Both the position numbers and the translations under genes were made by a program. From assembly GCA_020744225.1 (NCBI GenBank), contig JAGMWG010000019.1, forward strand, positions 434,001 to 498,000: a DNA stretch of 64,000 nucleotides. The letters are read 5' to 3'. How positions within the stretch are numbered: the stretch's first letter is position 1; every line of letters begins with the position of its first letter. The stretch comes from Paraphoma chrysanthemicola (Eukaryota; Ascomycota; Dothideomycetes; Pleosporales; Phaeosphaeriaceae). Shown here in pieces: positions 10,632 through 20,764 of the stretch. The notes beneath the pieces were generated by a model. It made no database searches. It saw only the letters and a list, made by a program, of their open reading frames with translations, and was not told the origin of the DNA.

Positions 10632-10916
10632 GTTTCATATAGTCACATCTGGCAGTCTGCTTAATAGACAAGTATCAACTTTTGCATGGATTTTCAGGAC
10701 TAATCATTGGCGAATGCCAAAGCTTACTATGGACAGGGAAGCCAGCGTCTGAGGCGACAGAAACGAAAATTGAAAGCATACGTCCACATAGCCCATCCCA
10801 GCCCTGTCAAATTGATATGGAAATCGCTTCGAAGGAAGTGCCAATGCTCTTACCCTACTAGCCCAGGAGCACGCACATGTAACCAGCTGGTGCGAGTTCA
10901 TTCTTTGAGCTCAGAC

Positions 10917-11741
10917 TCAACTGCGCTCCGAGCCACAGGCATCTTCCGATTCTGTGGCGCCACGAGTGTCTTGCCCGACAACATCTGTGGACATTGGTCG
11001 TGCAGTTCCAGGGTCTGACGGACGTCCTTGCTCTGGGCGCGATATTCTACTCTGGTACGCGAGTCCAAAGGCTGCCGCCGAGTGATCTGGAACTGGCTGC
11101 GGAGAGCGGTGAGTGCGACCAGCACTTGTCAAGCCAGAAGATGGGGTCAACGGTTCACTTGGCGCTAGTGATGCCAATGGAGGAGCACTTAGTTGGGTGG
11201 CAAGTACATTCAAAGCCATTCGACCTTCCTCCATGATACGCTCTATGTCTGCTTCGTCTCGGTTCATTTGATGAATGTTTACTGTAAATCCTGCCCACTG
11301 CAAACGACTCTCACGGTTTTGGCGCCGCGTTTCTGCAAACTCACGCCTAAGGTGATTAAAGTGTTCAATCGCAGCCTCAAGGCGCGAAACGATATCGGAA
11401 TCGCGCCGGCGAACTTGAAAATTTATTGCGTGCGAGCGGACGATTACATGGCGACATTTCGGACATGTTCCTTCACGCCCATCGGTCGCAAGACATTGAA
11501 GCCAAACGTGAAGGCATTGAGAGTGGAATGAGTGATGGCAGTCAATAGTCTCGATGACTTCAGATCGGGGGATTTCAGAGTCGGTACTGTCGAGAAAGAT
11601 GATTTCATCCGGTTCAACAGTGTTGGCTTCGTCAGCGTCGTAGAAGATATCGCACACGCTTTGAGTAGTGCTGTAGTGATCCTCGGGTAGGACCTTAATA
11701 CTTTTTGTCCAAAACATTGCTAGATTGCTAGGAGTGGTCAT
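10917..11741 (-). CDS. RING-like finger protein with incomplete first zinc pair
   Basis: An intronless gene of 274 residues. Residues about 30-100 hold a RING-like finger with C-H-H-S-F-H-S-Q-C and a later C-P-K-C, but the first pair is C-D-I-F and not C-x2-C, so one ligand is missing or replaced by Asp. A charged helical region (about 110-180) follows, then a Ser/Pro-rich tail. It is related in layout to the RING gene at 1555-1890. Start at 11741 because a CATATAAG element lies about 90 bases upstream and the ATG context is good. It is divergent from the family copy at 12189, with 447 bases between the two starts. A ubiquitin-ligase role is likely from the fold but not certain, given the lost ligand. 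Confidence 0.65.
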   Translation of the reverse strand: MTTPSNLAMFWTKSIKVLPEDHYSTTQSVCDIFYDADEANTVEPDEIIFLDSTDSEIPRSEVIETIDCHHSFHSQCLHVWLQCLATDGREGTCPKCRHVIVRSHAINFQVRRRDSDIVSRLEAAIEHFNHLRREFAETRRQNRESRLQWAGFTVNIHQMNRDEADIERIMEEGRMALNVLATQLSAPPLASLAPSEPLTPSSGLTSAGRTHRSPQPVPDHSAAAFGLAYQSRISRPEQGRPSDPGTARPMSTDVVGQDTRGATESEDACGSERS

Positions 11742-12188
11742 CGTGTGGTTTAGATGTAGTTGTTGCTGGCTGTTGTCGTGTAGTTTGGTTATGTGGTTAA
11801 GATCAGGAAAAAGAGAAAATGACAGAATCTTATATGATACGGATGCAGTTTTGCAAGATTCTTTCAATTCACAGTGTCTAGGTGTCGACTTACATCGTGC
11901 GCCACCAATGGTTCTGACTGCTGAGTTTCACTATGCTTACACCGAGCATAGTCAACCGCAAAGCATTCCGAATGGCCGTACAATGCCGCCGTCACTCAGT
12001 CCCAGTCCTTGAGTCACACACAGTTTGCTGTGTTACATCTTTCCTCGTCAGACCCTCATCAACATACGATCAAGGAGCCGCAGCTTTTCCAAGCATCGCA
12101 CTACAGAACCACTATCAAATTGACAGGCTTCCAACTTCACGACCATGACCGCCAAAGCCTGTATCTTCCAGCGCCTCTCTACCCGCGA
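11742..12188. promoter_or_regulatory. Shared divergent promoter region
   Basis: These 447 bases lie between the RING-like gene (minus strand) and the small family copy 3 (plus strand). A CATATAAG element for the minus-strand gene is at 11829-11836. No other motif stands out. Confidence 0.4.
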
Positions 12189-12689
12189 ATGACGGAGCAT
12201 CCCGCGTTCCAGTCTGTTATTCAGCCATCTCAACACTACTATAGGGGCACCAACCCAGTATTCGCCGATACCGCGCTCATCGCCCCCATTGGTTTCTCAC
12301 TCAATCCGACATTCCACCGCCATGACTTCCTCACCATCGAGAACTCCATTAAATCGCGCATTGACGGGCGCAAAATTCCTAGTGAGTGCCGTTGCCTTTC
12401 TCTTGGTGAAAAAGAAGATGAGAGCTTTGTTCGATTGTGCTTGACGCTGGAGCACTGGGTTCTAGAGCATGGACCGCGCAGACAGTGTCGTGTGGATGGG
12501 AATGGGGAGATATTGGCTAGAGCAATTTCTGTATATCAAGGGATGAAGGAGGGTGGGGTAAATGTGTTTGTGGGTGAAGACGAAGGAGAGAATGAGTGGA
12601 TCTGGTGTGCTGAGGTTGGTCAGCGGGCTCGCGGACTTGGTAATTCTCGCTTTCATCGTCGGCGCTGCCGCTGCCTGCGTTCGCAGTGA
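12189..12689 (+). CDS. Small protein of the P-x-E-x-R-C family, copy 3
   Basis: An intronless frame of 166 residues. The core reads D-F-L-T-I, K-I-P-S-E-C-R-C, then L-E-H-W-V-L-E-H and W-I-W-C-A-E near the end, matching copies 1 and 2. The start at 12189 is set by alignment with those copies; the frame is open further upstream. The last 25 residues are Arg-rich and unlike the relatives, and they approach the 3' end of the convergent SGNH gene, so the true C-terminus may be earlier or changed by an intron. Function unknown. Confidence 0.55.
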   Translation: MTEHPAFQSVIQPSQHYYRGTNPVFADTALIAPIGFSLNPTFHRHDFLTIENSIKSRIDGRKIPSECRCLSLGEKEDESFVRLCLTLEHWVLEHGPRRQCRVDGNGEILARAISVYQGMKEGGVNVFVGEDEGENEWIWCAEVGQRARGLGNSRFHRRRCRCLRSQ

Positions 12690-12711
12690 CAATGTCCTCA
12701 GGCGACAAATT

Positions 12712-13752
12712 TCACAGCAGGACTTTACTGCCAAAGTATTGGTCGTAGATCGAGTGACCAGGTTGGCAGAACTTCCCGCCCTGAATACCGGAGTCGACAT
12801 CAATGAAATGCGCACGTTCAGGATACCAACTTCCCTCTACTCCTGCTTTGACACCCGCGTTGAGACCACGGATCAACTCGTTGATCTTCTTTCTCAGCGC
12901 CATCCTCAGTTTCGGTCGCGGCTCCCAGCTTACTGCGAAGCTCGCGTTGTCGCACCAGTCACCCGCGCCGCCTTGATCGTAGAAGAACTGGAAGTAACCC
13001 AGGATGGACAGGCGAAACTTGGGGTTATTCTTGACCTTTGGGTGGGCGAAAATTGTGTTCACGATCCACCGCGCGTCCTGGAAAAGCTGGTCGCGTCCCC
13101 AGCCGTATATGTACCTATCAGCAAGTTCGATCTCTTTGTAGCATAGTCCAGTGGGATCTGGATACTCTGGGCCAAGGTTCGGGTAGCCTTGAGGGGCGAA
13201 GATACACGCGTATGCGATGTTGGCAAAGTTGGCATTATTACCGCCAGCTTGGAAAACAATCATGTCAGTGTTCTCCGGCACATCGTCGAGCTGGATGTGG
13301 CCCAGGTGAGTCTCTTCGTCGATTTGCCGCCATCGTGTGCTAGAGCATGCCTGGACCTGACAAGTCTGGGCACGACCCTCAGGAATCCACCGGCTATCCC
13401 TGCTCATCTGGGGTGCGTATGCTTGAGTGATTCGTAGGCAGCTGTCCTTGTTGCCGTCGTAGTCCGTGCGGCCGATTAGTCCATAGAACACGCCGCTCTA
13501 ATGTAAGATCAGTGGAGAGTTTTTGGACACATCCGGAAGTATCGGTAGTCTACTTACTGCCCAAGAGTCCCCGAGACAGGACCACTTGAAAGGCTTCGCG
13601 TCTAAGGTCGAGATATTGGAGGCATTACGGGAGACACCGGAGATAGTGGCTGCGATGTGTTTATGCCCATGGAATGGTGTAGCAATGGAAGAGGAGCCCA
13701 AAGCAAGTGCTAGGAGCATTGCCAAGATCCAGAGAGCCATGATGGAAGTCAA
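12712..13752 (-). CDS. Secreted SGNH-family esterase/lipase
   Basis: Two exons (13558-13752, 12712-13497), a 60-bp GTAAGT-TTAG intron, and 326 residues. A signal peptide (M-A-L-W-I-L-A-M-L-L-A-L-A-L-G-S) starts the protein. SGNH marks are visible: block I G-D-S-W-A-S-G with the nucleophile Ser (the intron falls between the Ala and the second Ser), block III Q-A-G-G-N-N, and a late F-C-Q-P-G-H segment likely to supply the catalytic His. Many conserved Cys fit an extracellular enzyme. These hydrolases cleave carboxylic esters such as acetylated or feruloylated polysaccharides or lipids. The frame stays open for about 65 codons beyond the TGA at 12712, with protein-like composition, so the C-terminus may be truncated or an intron may skip the stop. 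Confidence 0.8.
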
Positions 13753-14835
13753 TGAGTTGATGGCCGAGTACCGGGAGAATGTTCACAAAGTAGAACACAG
13801 CAGCAGTGAGTGGGCGATGCTTTTCATATGAGGAGCCATGTTGTACTGGCGCTTTGGTTTGCGCCACTTGATGTGAACCCGGTTGAGGCTAGAGCATGGA
13901 TTCGGGAAAGCTGGTCACCAGATTTTAGACAAACAGCTCATCATAATGAATGATGCCGTCACGCAAATATGCGGCGGTCTGAGATATATTGTCCCACATG
14001 ATTCTGTAGTCTCAATCCGTTTTTCTTCATGGGCTATAGCAATTGGACTACGTCTGATATTGTGGGTGAAGACGCTGTCAAAGTAGGGGCAGTGTTTTAA
14101 GTTTGTAGCCTTGACTTGCACACCTGCACGAAATGTTTTTGGAAATGAGGAGCGTTAGAGTAGTGCCTCCGCAAAAAGGTGCGTTTGCTTCCCGTTAAAC
14201 GACTCTTTTGGAAATTTATGTTTCGCGTTCTAGTCTAATTTTAACTTTGTATTTTGCATCCTTCCTGTTAATGCATTGCCCGTCTCGTCGAATAGACTAG
14301 ATCAGCTTTATTAAAAAATTGAAACCACATTATCCTCATTCCATCATAACTGTGTATCTAGCCACCGTATCATCCCAATTTACTGAAGATATACATATCA
14401 TATCAAAAGTCTTCCAAGTCCCGGCATTGCTATGGCCTGCAAGTGGCTAAAAGTCAAGTCCAATCGTACACACTTGAGACAAAACCTGTTACATCGGACG
14501 CCGCGCACTTCGTTCAGCATTTTGGAGTACTTCTCTGACGATGGGGCAATATAATACCGAATCAGCGAATCTACAATCATCAAGTCAAACTTCAAGGTAC
14601 GACTACGCCTTTCAAGCTCTACATAGATTGAAAAAGTACTAAAGTTCCTTCATCTCTGTAGAATTTCTTAGACGTCTGTTACCTTGATCATGTCTTTCAA
14701 ACCACCCAAATCTCAGCGTGGAGCCTAAAACCACCAGCCCTCGCAACTGCGCTAATGATCACTACATCCTTCCCAAAGCGACCGCAGCAACACTAAGGAA
14801 AGAGCGTTGCGTATAGCCACGTCAGTTCATCTAGC
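13753..14835. other. Intergenic region, AT-richer, no gene recognised
   Basis: Includes the SGNH-gene promoter and an AT-rich stretch around 14200-14400. No supportable coding region. Confidence 0.45.
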
Positions 14836-15015
14836 ATGTTCAATATGCCATCGGTCACGTTCATGCCTGAGAAGTTGCCCAAAGAATTTCGCTGCTCGTG
14901 GATCAGAATGAGTGATCGATCCAATCAGGCACATTATGTGCACTTGAGCGTGGTAAGAGTTCCATCCTTGGTAAGGAATGGGAAGTATAAGGGAAGCTTG
15001 GTGTGCACCGATTGA
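14836..15015 (+). CDS. Short P-x-E-x-R-C family member, copy 4 (partial or minimal)
   Basis: A 59-residue frame. It begins M-F-N-M-P-S-V-T-F and carries K-L-P-K-E-F-R-C, then H-Y-V-H and a terminal L-V-C-T-D. This is the same order as in copy 1 (V-T-F, K-I-P-P-E-L-R-C, H-W-V, C-I-D). It lacks the longer N-terminal part of copies 1-3, so it is either a minimal member or a 5'-truncated remnant. It is intronless and on the same strand as the other copies. Confidence 0.45.
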   Translation: MFNMPSVTFMPEKLPKEFRCSWIRMSDRSNQAHYVHLSVVRVPSLVRNGKYKGSLVCTD

Positions 15016-15330
15016 GGGAGGAGGATGGGGTGGGGATTGTGCTATGTGTGTTGAAGTAGTGAAAGCTTAATGTGTAGTGCGGTAATCAATGAAATGCATT
15101 AAGCTCATTTTCGGCTGATAAAGATACGGATAAAGCATTACAAATAGTATTCCGGTATCCATCGTGCGGTAGTGCATCCTGTCTCATGACAAACACCGAC
15201 ATCGACCCAGCATCATGGTAAAAGGCTCCGAGACCAGAACATATCGGCCTTCGATAACGGTCGCAGCACATATGCCGAGTAATGACTCCGCGGGGTACAG
15301 TCACACCAGGCCCTTGGCAAAACCCGAGCA
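15016..15330. other. Short gap, 3' flanks
   Basis: Nothing recognised. It probably contains the 3' ends of copy 4 and of the convergent carotenoid oxygenase gene. Confidence 0.4.
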
Positions 15331-17135
15331 TCAAATATCGCCGTCATACCGCCGCGCACTGCCCTTGTACGCGCCATGAAATCCGAAGGCCATCGGTCCA
15401 GCCATTTCTGCTCGGCCCATCTCGCTCAGATCTTTGGCATTCAGAACCAGCAGGTAACTCCTCTCCACATATCCATCTAGCACCACGGTCAGCAATACGC
15501 CATCATCTTCTGCTTTGCCATCGGGGTCGGCTATGAATATTGGCTCGCCGGGTGTATGTCCTTCGGTCTCCCAGAAGAATGATGTTTGTGTGACGTTGTC
15601 GAACTTGACGATGCCGTCCATGAATGAAGACTTGAGGCGATCGGCACAGCCATACGTGTAGCGGTGGCGCTGTGTCAAGTATCGCGGGTTAATCGTCGGG
15701 AGCTCCATGCTGATCATCTTATCTGCTTTGAACAGAAGTTCAGCGGGGAAAGCGCTGGATGGGCTTGCGTCCTCGATGCTTGAAAGACGGAATTGTGTTT
15801 GCATGGGCAGGCAGGAGAGGCGCTTCTTGCCCGCGTACTCCAGCCCACCCCCGGATGAGAGCAGGTTGTCGTAATGGAAGCGGTGCATTACGTCGGTGTT
15901 CTCGAACATGCTCAGCTCGGTGATGATGTCAGTCTTCTTCGGATCGGTACTTGACGGCTCTTCCCAGGCGTTTACACTGTGGAAACAGAAGAATGGATCG
16001 CTTTCGTACTTTGCTACTAGCCCTTTTCCGTGCCTACGGTCGACAACGTACCAAGTCGCCTTCGATTTTGGATCAAACGGACCGATAGCGTCGAGTACGT
16101 TCTTGTGATACAGGACACTAAGTCCAGCCCATGTTACGTGACTGTTCCATATACACAAAATAAAGTAGTTCTCGGTAAGAAAGAGTGAATGGATGTAAGC
16201 TGCCTTGTCCTCGAATGTCGCGAGGATCTTGGTCGTGCCGGTAGATGCTGAGGTCTGGAACACGCGGTATATTCCCTTGGGGCCAAGCTTGCAGTTGAAG
16301 TTGAAGAAGTCGCCTGTTTCGGGATCGGATTTGCCATGTGCGGCGGAGAACTCACCCTTAAGATCCGGATGCAGCTCAGCTTGATATGCCATACCTAGAG
16401 GTTCCAGAGTCTCAGGATCGATTCTCTTCATTTGCGCAGAGTCCGTCTTAGCATGCAATGTCTGTACGCCACTGGTGTGACCGTTAACAGCAGGCTTCTC
16501 GGCGTCATGTTCGGAAGTGCCTCCGGGCATGTTCAATGACAGGGTGACACCGACATTCTTCGTAACGCGGCTCGGCTGGAACATGCCCATGATCTTCTTG
16601 AAGAAACTCTCGCAAGGATCCCGCTTTGCCGCGAACGAAATTCCGTCGAGCTTCCCTGTCGATCTGACAAGCTCGAGATACTCATCTACGGTACGTCTAG
16701 ACCTATACTGGACTTTTGCGGGACTGTTGACGTCCGGAAAATCGATCTGGAAGCGATGTACGCAAGAGAAGCCATCGAACCAGTGCTTAGCAGCCCACAC
16801 CTTGCCATCATCTGTGTTCGCCTTGTAGCCGAGAGGCCCGGTACGGTCTGAATCAACCTGTTAATCGATGCATGGCACCTGCAGGTAAATCTTCGCTCAC
16901 ATAGTACACCAGCAGCAAAATATGGGATGGTGCCTTTCACCACAAGCTCGACTGGCTCATGCTCTTCATAATTTGTATCGAAGCCGGCATCGTTTGGCCA
17001 GACATCAGTCGCAGCCACCATGACGTCGTGTCGTCTATTGCTCGGGAGTGCGGGATTCGGTAGTTTGACTCTTTTTTCGAGGGCGAATTGGGAAGGGAAG
17101 TGAAGTGCGATGATGCGGGCAGCAGATCTAAGCAA
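15331..17135 (-). CDS. cao-2: Carotenoid cleavage oxygenase, torulene-dioxygenase type
   Basis: Two exons (16901-17135, 15331-16847) with a 53-bp intron give 583 residues. The splice restores the family stretch A-A-G-V-L-Y-R-T-G-P. The four iron-binding His are present: about His249 (S-A-A-H-G), His298 (Y-I-H-S-L), His368 (C-F-H-S-V-N-A-W) and His569 (G-F-H-G). The N-terminus (W-P-N-D-A-G-F-D-T, then V-K-G-T-I-P) matches the fungal CAO-2/CarT group. That group splits torulene to beta-apo-4'-carotenal in neurosporaxanthin synthesis, in the cytosol or at lipid membranes. An in-frame ATG at 17021 is an alternative start. No other carotenoid gene is nearby. The family is certain; torulene as substrate is inferred from the subgroup. 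Confidence 0.88.
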
Positions 17136-18408
17136 GCGCGGCTCAGCTAGGGTATCAAGTAGAAGAGCTAAGTGCTAGTGCGCGGCTAAAAGTGGGTCAA
17201 CCCTTGTGAACTGGGAGGATAGTGAAGGCAACAAGTAGCTGGACCATCAAAGTATCATATATCTCGCTTTAACGGACGTAAGACGCAGGCCAAGTTGCAG
17301 CACGCGCAAGCTGCCGACCATTGTACCTATTAGCGTTGTCTCCTTTCCTAGGCGATGTTACACGTCCATGGCGGGAACGCGGCGCCTCTACACGAGCGCT
17401 CGCTTCCCCATGTTCCACCTTTGTTAAAGGCTCGCATTCGCTGTATGCTCACGACCCTATGTGCACAGAAGGTTAGCGCAAAAAGCGACCGAGGCTCAGA
17501 GAGATGAGCAATGGGTGAGTGACGGTTTGTCGTCCACCTGGCCAGGTTTTCAATGTCTTCGTCCAATGAATGGAACATATGTTACGGCCGGAAGCCTTCA
17601 CCCACCCCACCCTAAGAGAGACGAATCTTACGATCTTACAAGTAACGGCCGTAAGCTGGTCATCTTCGCGTTCTCATCTTATCATTCATATGGGGTTGCT
17701 CACGTTGCGTAACGTTGGACTTGCCCGTGAAGTGATAGAGCATGTTCGTGATGTTGAACACCGCGCTCTGAATCAGGTGGCTTGTCCATATTCGGACAAT
17801 GTAAGCGAACTGGCACCGAGGCGCTGGTTGATCTGTTCCAGATCGCAACGTGGAACGGAGAATTCTCGCCTAAAATGGCACGGCGCAACATGGCAGGGAG
17901 ATGACAGAGGATGATAGGTGGGTACGAAAGTGGACACGATGAAGGTGTAATGTCGGTGTACGAAGACGCGAGACGTGGTGGGAGAAACGACGATCCGAAT
18001 ATCGCCAATGTCGCGAATGCGCCGGAAGAAGAGTCCGTTGGGAAATGGCATCAGTCGTGGGACAACAGGATGCTGATGCTGTCGTCCCACGCTCGCTTAC
18101 CAAAATGAAAGAGTAGTGTCAAGCAGAAGCACGGGTCGCCCTTCTTGAGGGAGTCTCGCTGGGCTAGACCCAAAGCATGCTAGCCGGGTTTGGCTCAGCC
18201 CTATGGAGGCGGTGCATCATCAATTTCACAATTTACCACAACGCATTCGCAGCGAATTCGGTACCAAAAGACTCAACACCGTGCTTGTACTGGCTGCTGA
18301 GTCTGATTCTGATTCTCCTCGCCTTCCCTTTCACACGCAGTCGTGGACTGTGTGCAGTTTTATCAGCTCTGCCAAAAATCGCAACCACAACCGTACACCC
18401 CACCGACA
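17136..18408. other. Divergent promoter region, no gene recognised
   Basis: This 1.27-kb region lies between the starts of the carotenoid oxygenase and the membrane/coiled-coil gene. Only short, domain-free frames are seen. Confidence 0.45.
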
Positions 18409-19449
18409 ATGGGGGCCCTTCTCACTCTCCCCATAACCCTCCTGAACACCCTCTTACCATTCACACGCCCGGGTACACCGCTCGCACAAGACCTTATACA
18501 CACCGCCATCCTATGTGGAACCCTCTACTACGCCCCCCAAATCGCAGAATGGTACAATACACACCACACAAACCCACTACACGACCCTCCGTCCACCGAG
18601 CACGAGGCCGCACAACCCCCACAAGCAGGCCCACCGGAGCCCGCTAGACCACGCGAACCCCTTCCCCTCGACGACCGCCTGGTCCTACAACCTTCCGACG
18701 ACGAAGACGACGACGATGCGGTCCCACCTCCCTTAGCCCCAACACCGCCAAACATCCACCACGCAGATGAACCACCGCTCCCCCAAGCCATCCCGCAACT
18801 CAACGCCCAACCCGACCCCTTCGCACCCGGTCCCGCCAATCCCAATGCTCCGCGCCCAACGCCCCAGAACCGGCCCATCGGTGCCAAAAAAGCGAAGAGT
18901 CTAGCGCGCAAAGACCAGCGGCGCGCATATCATGAGTTCCACAGACAAGAAGCCGAGTTGCGACGCTTGCGCGAACAAGAAGGCGCAGCGGAGCGCGAGG
19001 CTGAGATTGCTGCGGAGAAGAATCGGCGCGCGAGGATCGAGGCGGAGATTATGGAGAAGGAGAGGGAAGAGCGGATGAAGCGCAAGGATGAGGAGAGGCG
19101 GGAAATTGAAGAAGAACAGGCGCGGCGGGATCGTGTTCTTAGTAGGGTTAGACACGAAGTTCAGAGAAATGGGTTCGTGGATCTCCTTGCTGAGGCGAGG
19201 AAAGAGGGCAAGGATAGAATGTGGGTGCTGAAACTTGTCAGGGCAAGTGGTTTGTTGGCACAATTATCTGTGGGTGGTGCAAAAGCGATGATTACGGGAG
19301 AAGGGTGGTTAGCAAGACTAGATGAAGAGGTTATTAGGCAGGCGTATGCGGAGGCGGAGAGGTTTGGGGAGAAGAATGGTGGGAGTGTTGGATTTGAGGA
19401 GTTGGGTGGGTTTATGGAGAGGGCTGTGCGGATGAGGGCGAAGGCTTGA
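18409..19449 (+). CDS. Membrane-anchored coiled-coil protein of unknown function
   Basis: A single-exon gene of 346 residues. The N-terminus is hydrophobic (residues 2-20 and a weaker stretch about 30-45), consistent with one or two membrane passes. A Pro-rich, acidic linker (about 55-155) contains a run of Asp/Glu. A long highly charged helix rich in E, R and K (about 160-250) should form a coiled coil. A compact helical domain (about 255-346) ends the protein (V-L-K-L-V-R-A-S-G, then E-G-W-L-A-R-L-D). The start at 18409 begins directly with the hydrophobic segment; an upstream in-frame codon at 18343 is possible. I do not recognise the family. Confidence 0.75.
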   Translation: MGALLTLPITLLNTLLPFTRPGTPLAQDLIHTAILCGTLYYAPQIAEWYNTHHTNPLHDPPSTEHEAAQPPQAGPPEPARPREPLPLDDRLVLQPSDDEDDDDAVPPPLAPTPPNIHHADEPPLPQAIPQLNAQPDPFAPGPANPNAPRPTPQNRPIGAKKAKSLARKDQRRAYHEFHRQEAELRRLREQEGAAEREAEIAAEKNRRARIEAEIMEKEREERMKRKDEERREIEEEQARRDRVLSRVRHEVQRNGFVDLLAEARKEGKDRMWVLKLVRASGLLAQLSVGGAKAMITGEGWLARLDEEVIRQAYAEAERFGEKNGGSVGFEELGGFMERAVRMRAKA

Positions 19450-19892
19450 TTTTGACTTGGAATGGGGGAACATCGAGCGTGCAAAGTGCTTGTATCGCGA
19501 CATGATACCCAGTAATGAAGTTTGGATGTTGACATAGACATGTTCTAACGCCCACATATTCATGGCACGAGTTCATTGTAATGGCGCTGCAAACAATCAT
19601 CGAATGATGTTCTCTGTGATTTGATATCTCATGATTCTCATCCAACACGAGAGCCTAAGCACGATTTCTCAGGTCCTCCTCGGGCTCAGTATTGTCTCAT
19701 CAGCCATCACTCAAATATCCAGCACATATCATGTTCGAATTGTCCATTTTTGTCATGCAACCATGAAAGAGGTTATTTCGCCTAGAAGACCCTTGACATG
19801 CTGAAGATCCTCCATACCGTCTGATAACTATCAGACAAGCCCGATGAGAGAAAACCCAGACACCATGCACCGCCACACATACACGCCTTTCC
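19450..19892. other. 3' flanks of two convergent genes
   Basis: Contains the 3' ends of the coiled-coil gene and RPS5. No gene seen. Confidence 0.4.
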
Positions 19893-20764
19893 TTATCGGT
19901 TGGATTTGGCCACACGCTCCAACTCGTCCTTCTTCTTGATCGCGTACGAGTTGCTGCTTCCCTTGGCAGCGTTGATGAGCTCTTCAGCGAGGCACTCGGC
20001 AATCGACTTGACGTTGCGGAACGACGCCTCACGGGCACCGACGGTGAGCAGAGCAATGGCCTGGTTGACGCGGCGGAGAGGCGAGACATCGACGGCCTGG
20101 CGACGGACGGTACCGGCGGAACCGATACGGGTGGAGTCTTCGCGGGGTCCGCAGTTGACGATGGCATCAACGGCGACCTGGATGGGGTTCTGGTCGGTCA
20201 TGATGTGGATCTGTGACTGTCAGTCCTGCCCTGCAATTCTCTTCCAACGCCCCAGCTTCGTGTCCGGTGCGGGGGGTAGACTAAGGTAGACGTACGATCT
20301 CGAAAGCGTGGGCGACGATGCGCACAGCCATGAGCTTCTTTCCGTTGTTGCGGCCGTTCATCATGAGCGAGTTGGTGAGGCGCTCAATGATGGGGCATTG
20401 TGCCTTCCTGAATCGCTTGACGGCATAGCGGCCGGCGGAATGTGAGATGTAGACGGGCGAGCGAATCTGGATGTAGTCGCTGCAAGTCAATTAGCCCAAG
20501 CCCTCGTGCGCACTTCTGATATGCCCAGTGCCACCAATATTCATCGATGCGCGGACAGCGATGCGGACAACGTACGTCAAAGAGATGTCGCGGACCTCGA
20601 CCTCCTCGTAGGACCACTGCTGAAAGTCAATATGACGGCGCGTCGAAGTTTGACGGCGGACGTGCCTTGTTGAACAGCTTGATGCTGCCAATCTCGTCGG
20701 TGACCTCCTTGGGGAGCACGGCGTAGCCGGATGGGCTCTCGACCTCGATTTCTCCGTCAGACAT
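19893..20764 (-). CDS. RPS5: 40S ribosomal protein S5 (uS7)
   Basis: Four exons (20666-20764, 20576-20616, 20296-20479, 19893-20210) give 213 residues, the usual length. Family stretches are complete, including F-R-K-A-Q-C-P-I-I-E-R-L, M-M-N-G-R-N-N-G-K-K, D-V-S-P-L-R-R-V-N-Q-A and the C-terminus E-R-V-A-K-S-N-R. The protein sits in the head of the small ribosomal subunit near the E site and contacts mRNA and tRNA. The first intron is odd: it starts GCACGT (GC-AG type) and its acceptor is a CAGCAG tandem, so the protein would be F-N-K-W-S (family-like) or F-N-K-Q-W-S. Introns 2 and 3 start with GTACGT. A CCAAT box lies at 20879-20883. Confidence 0.97.
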
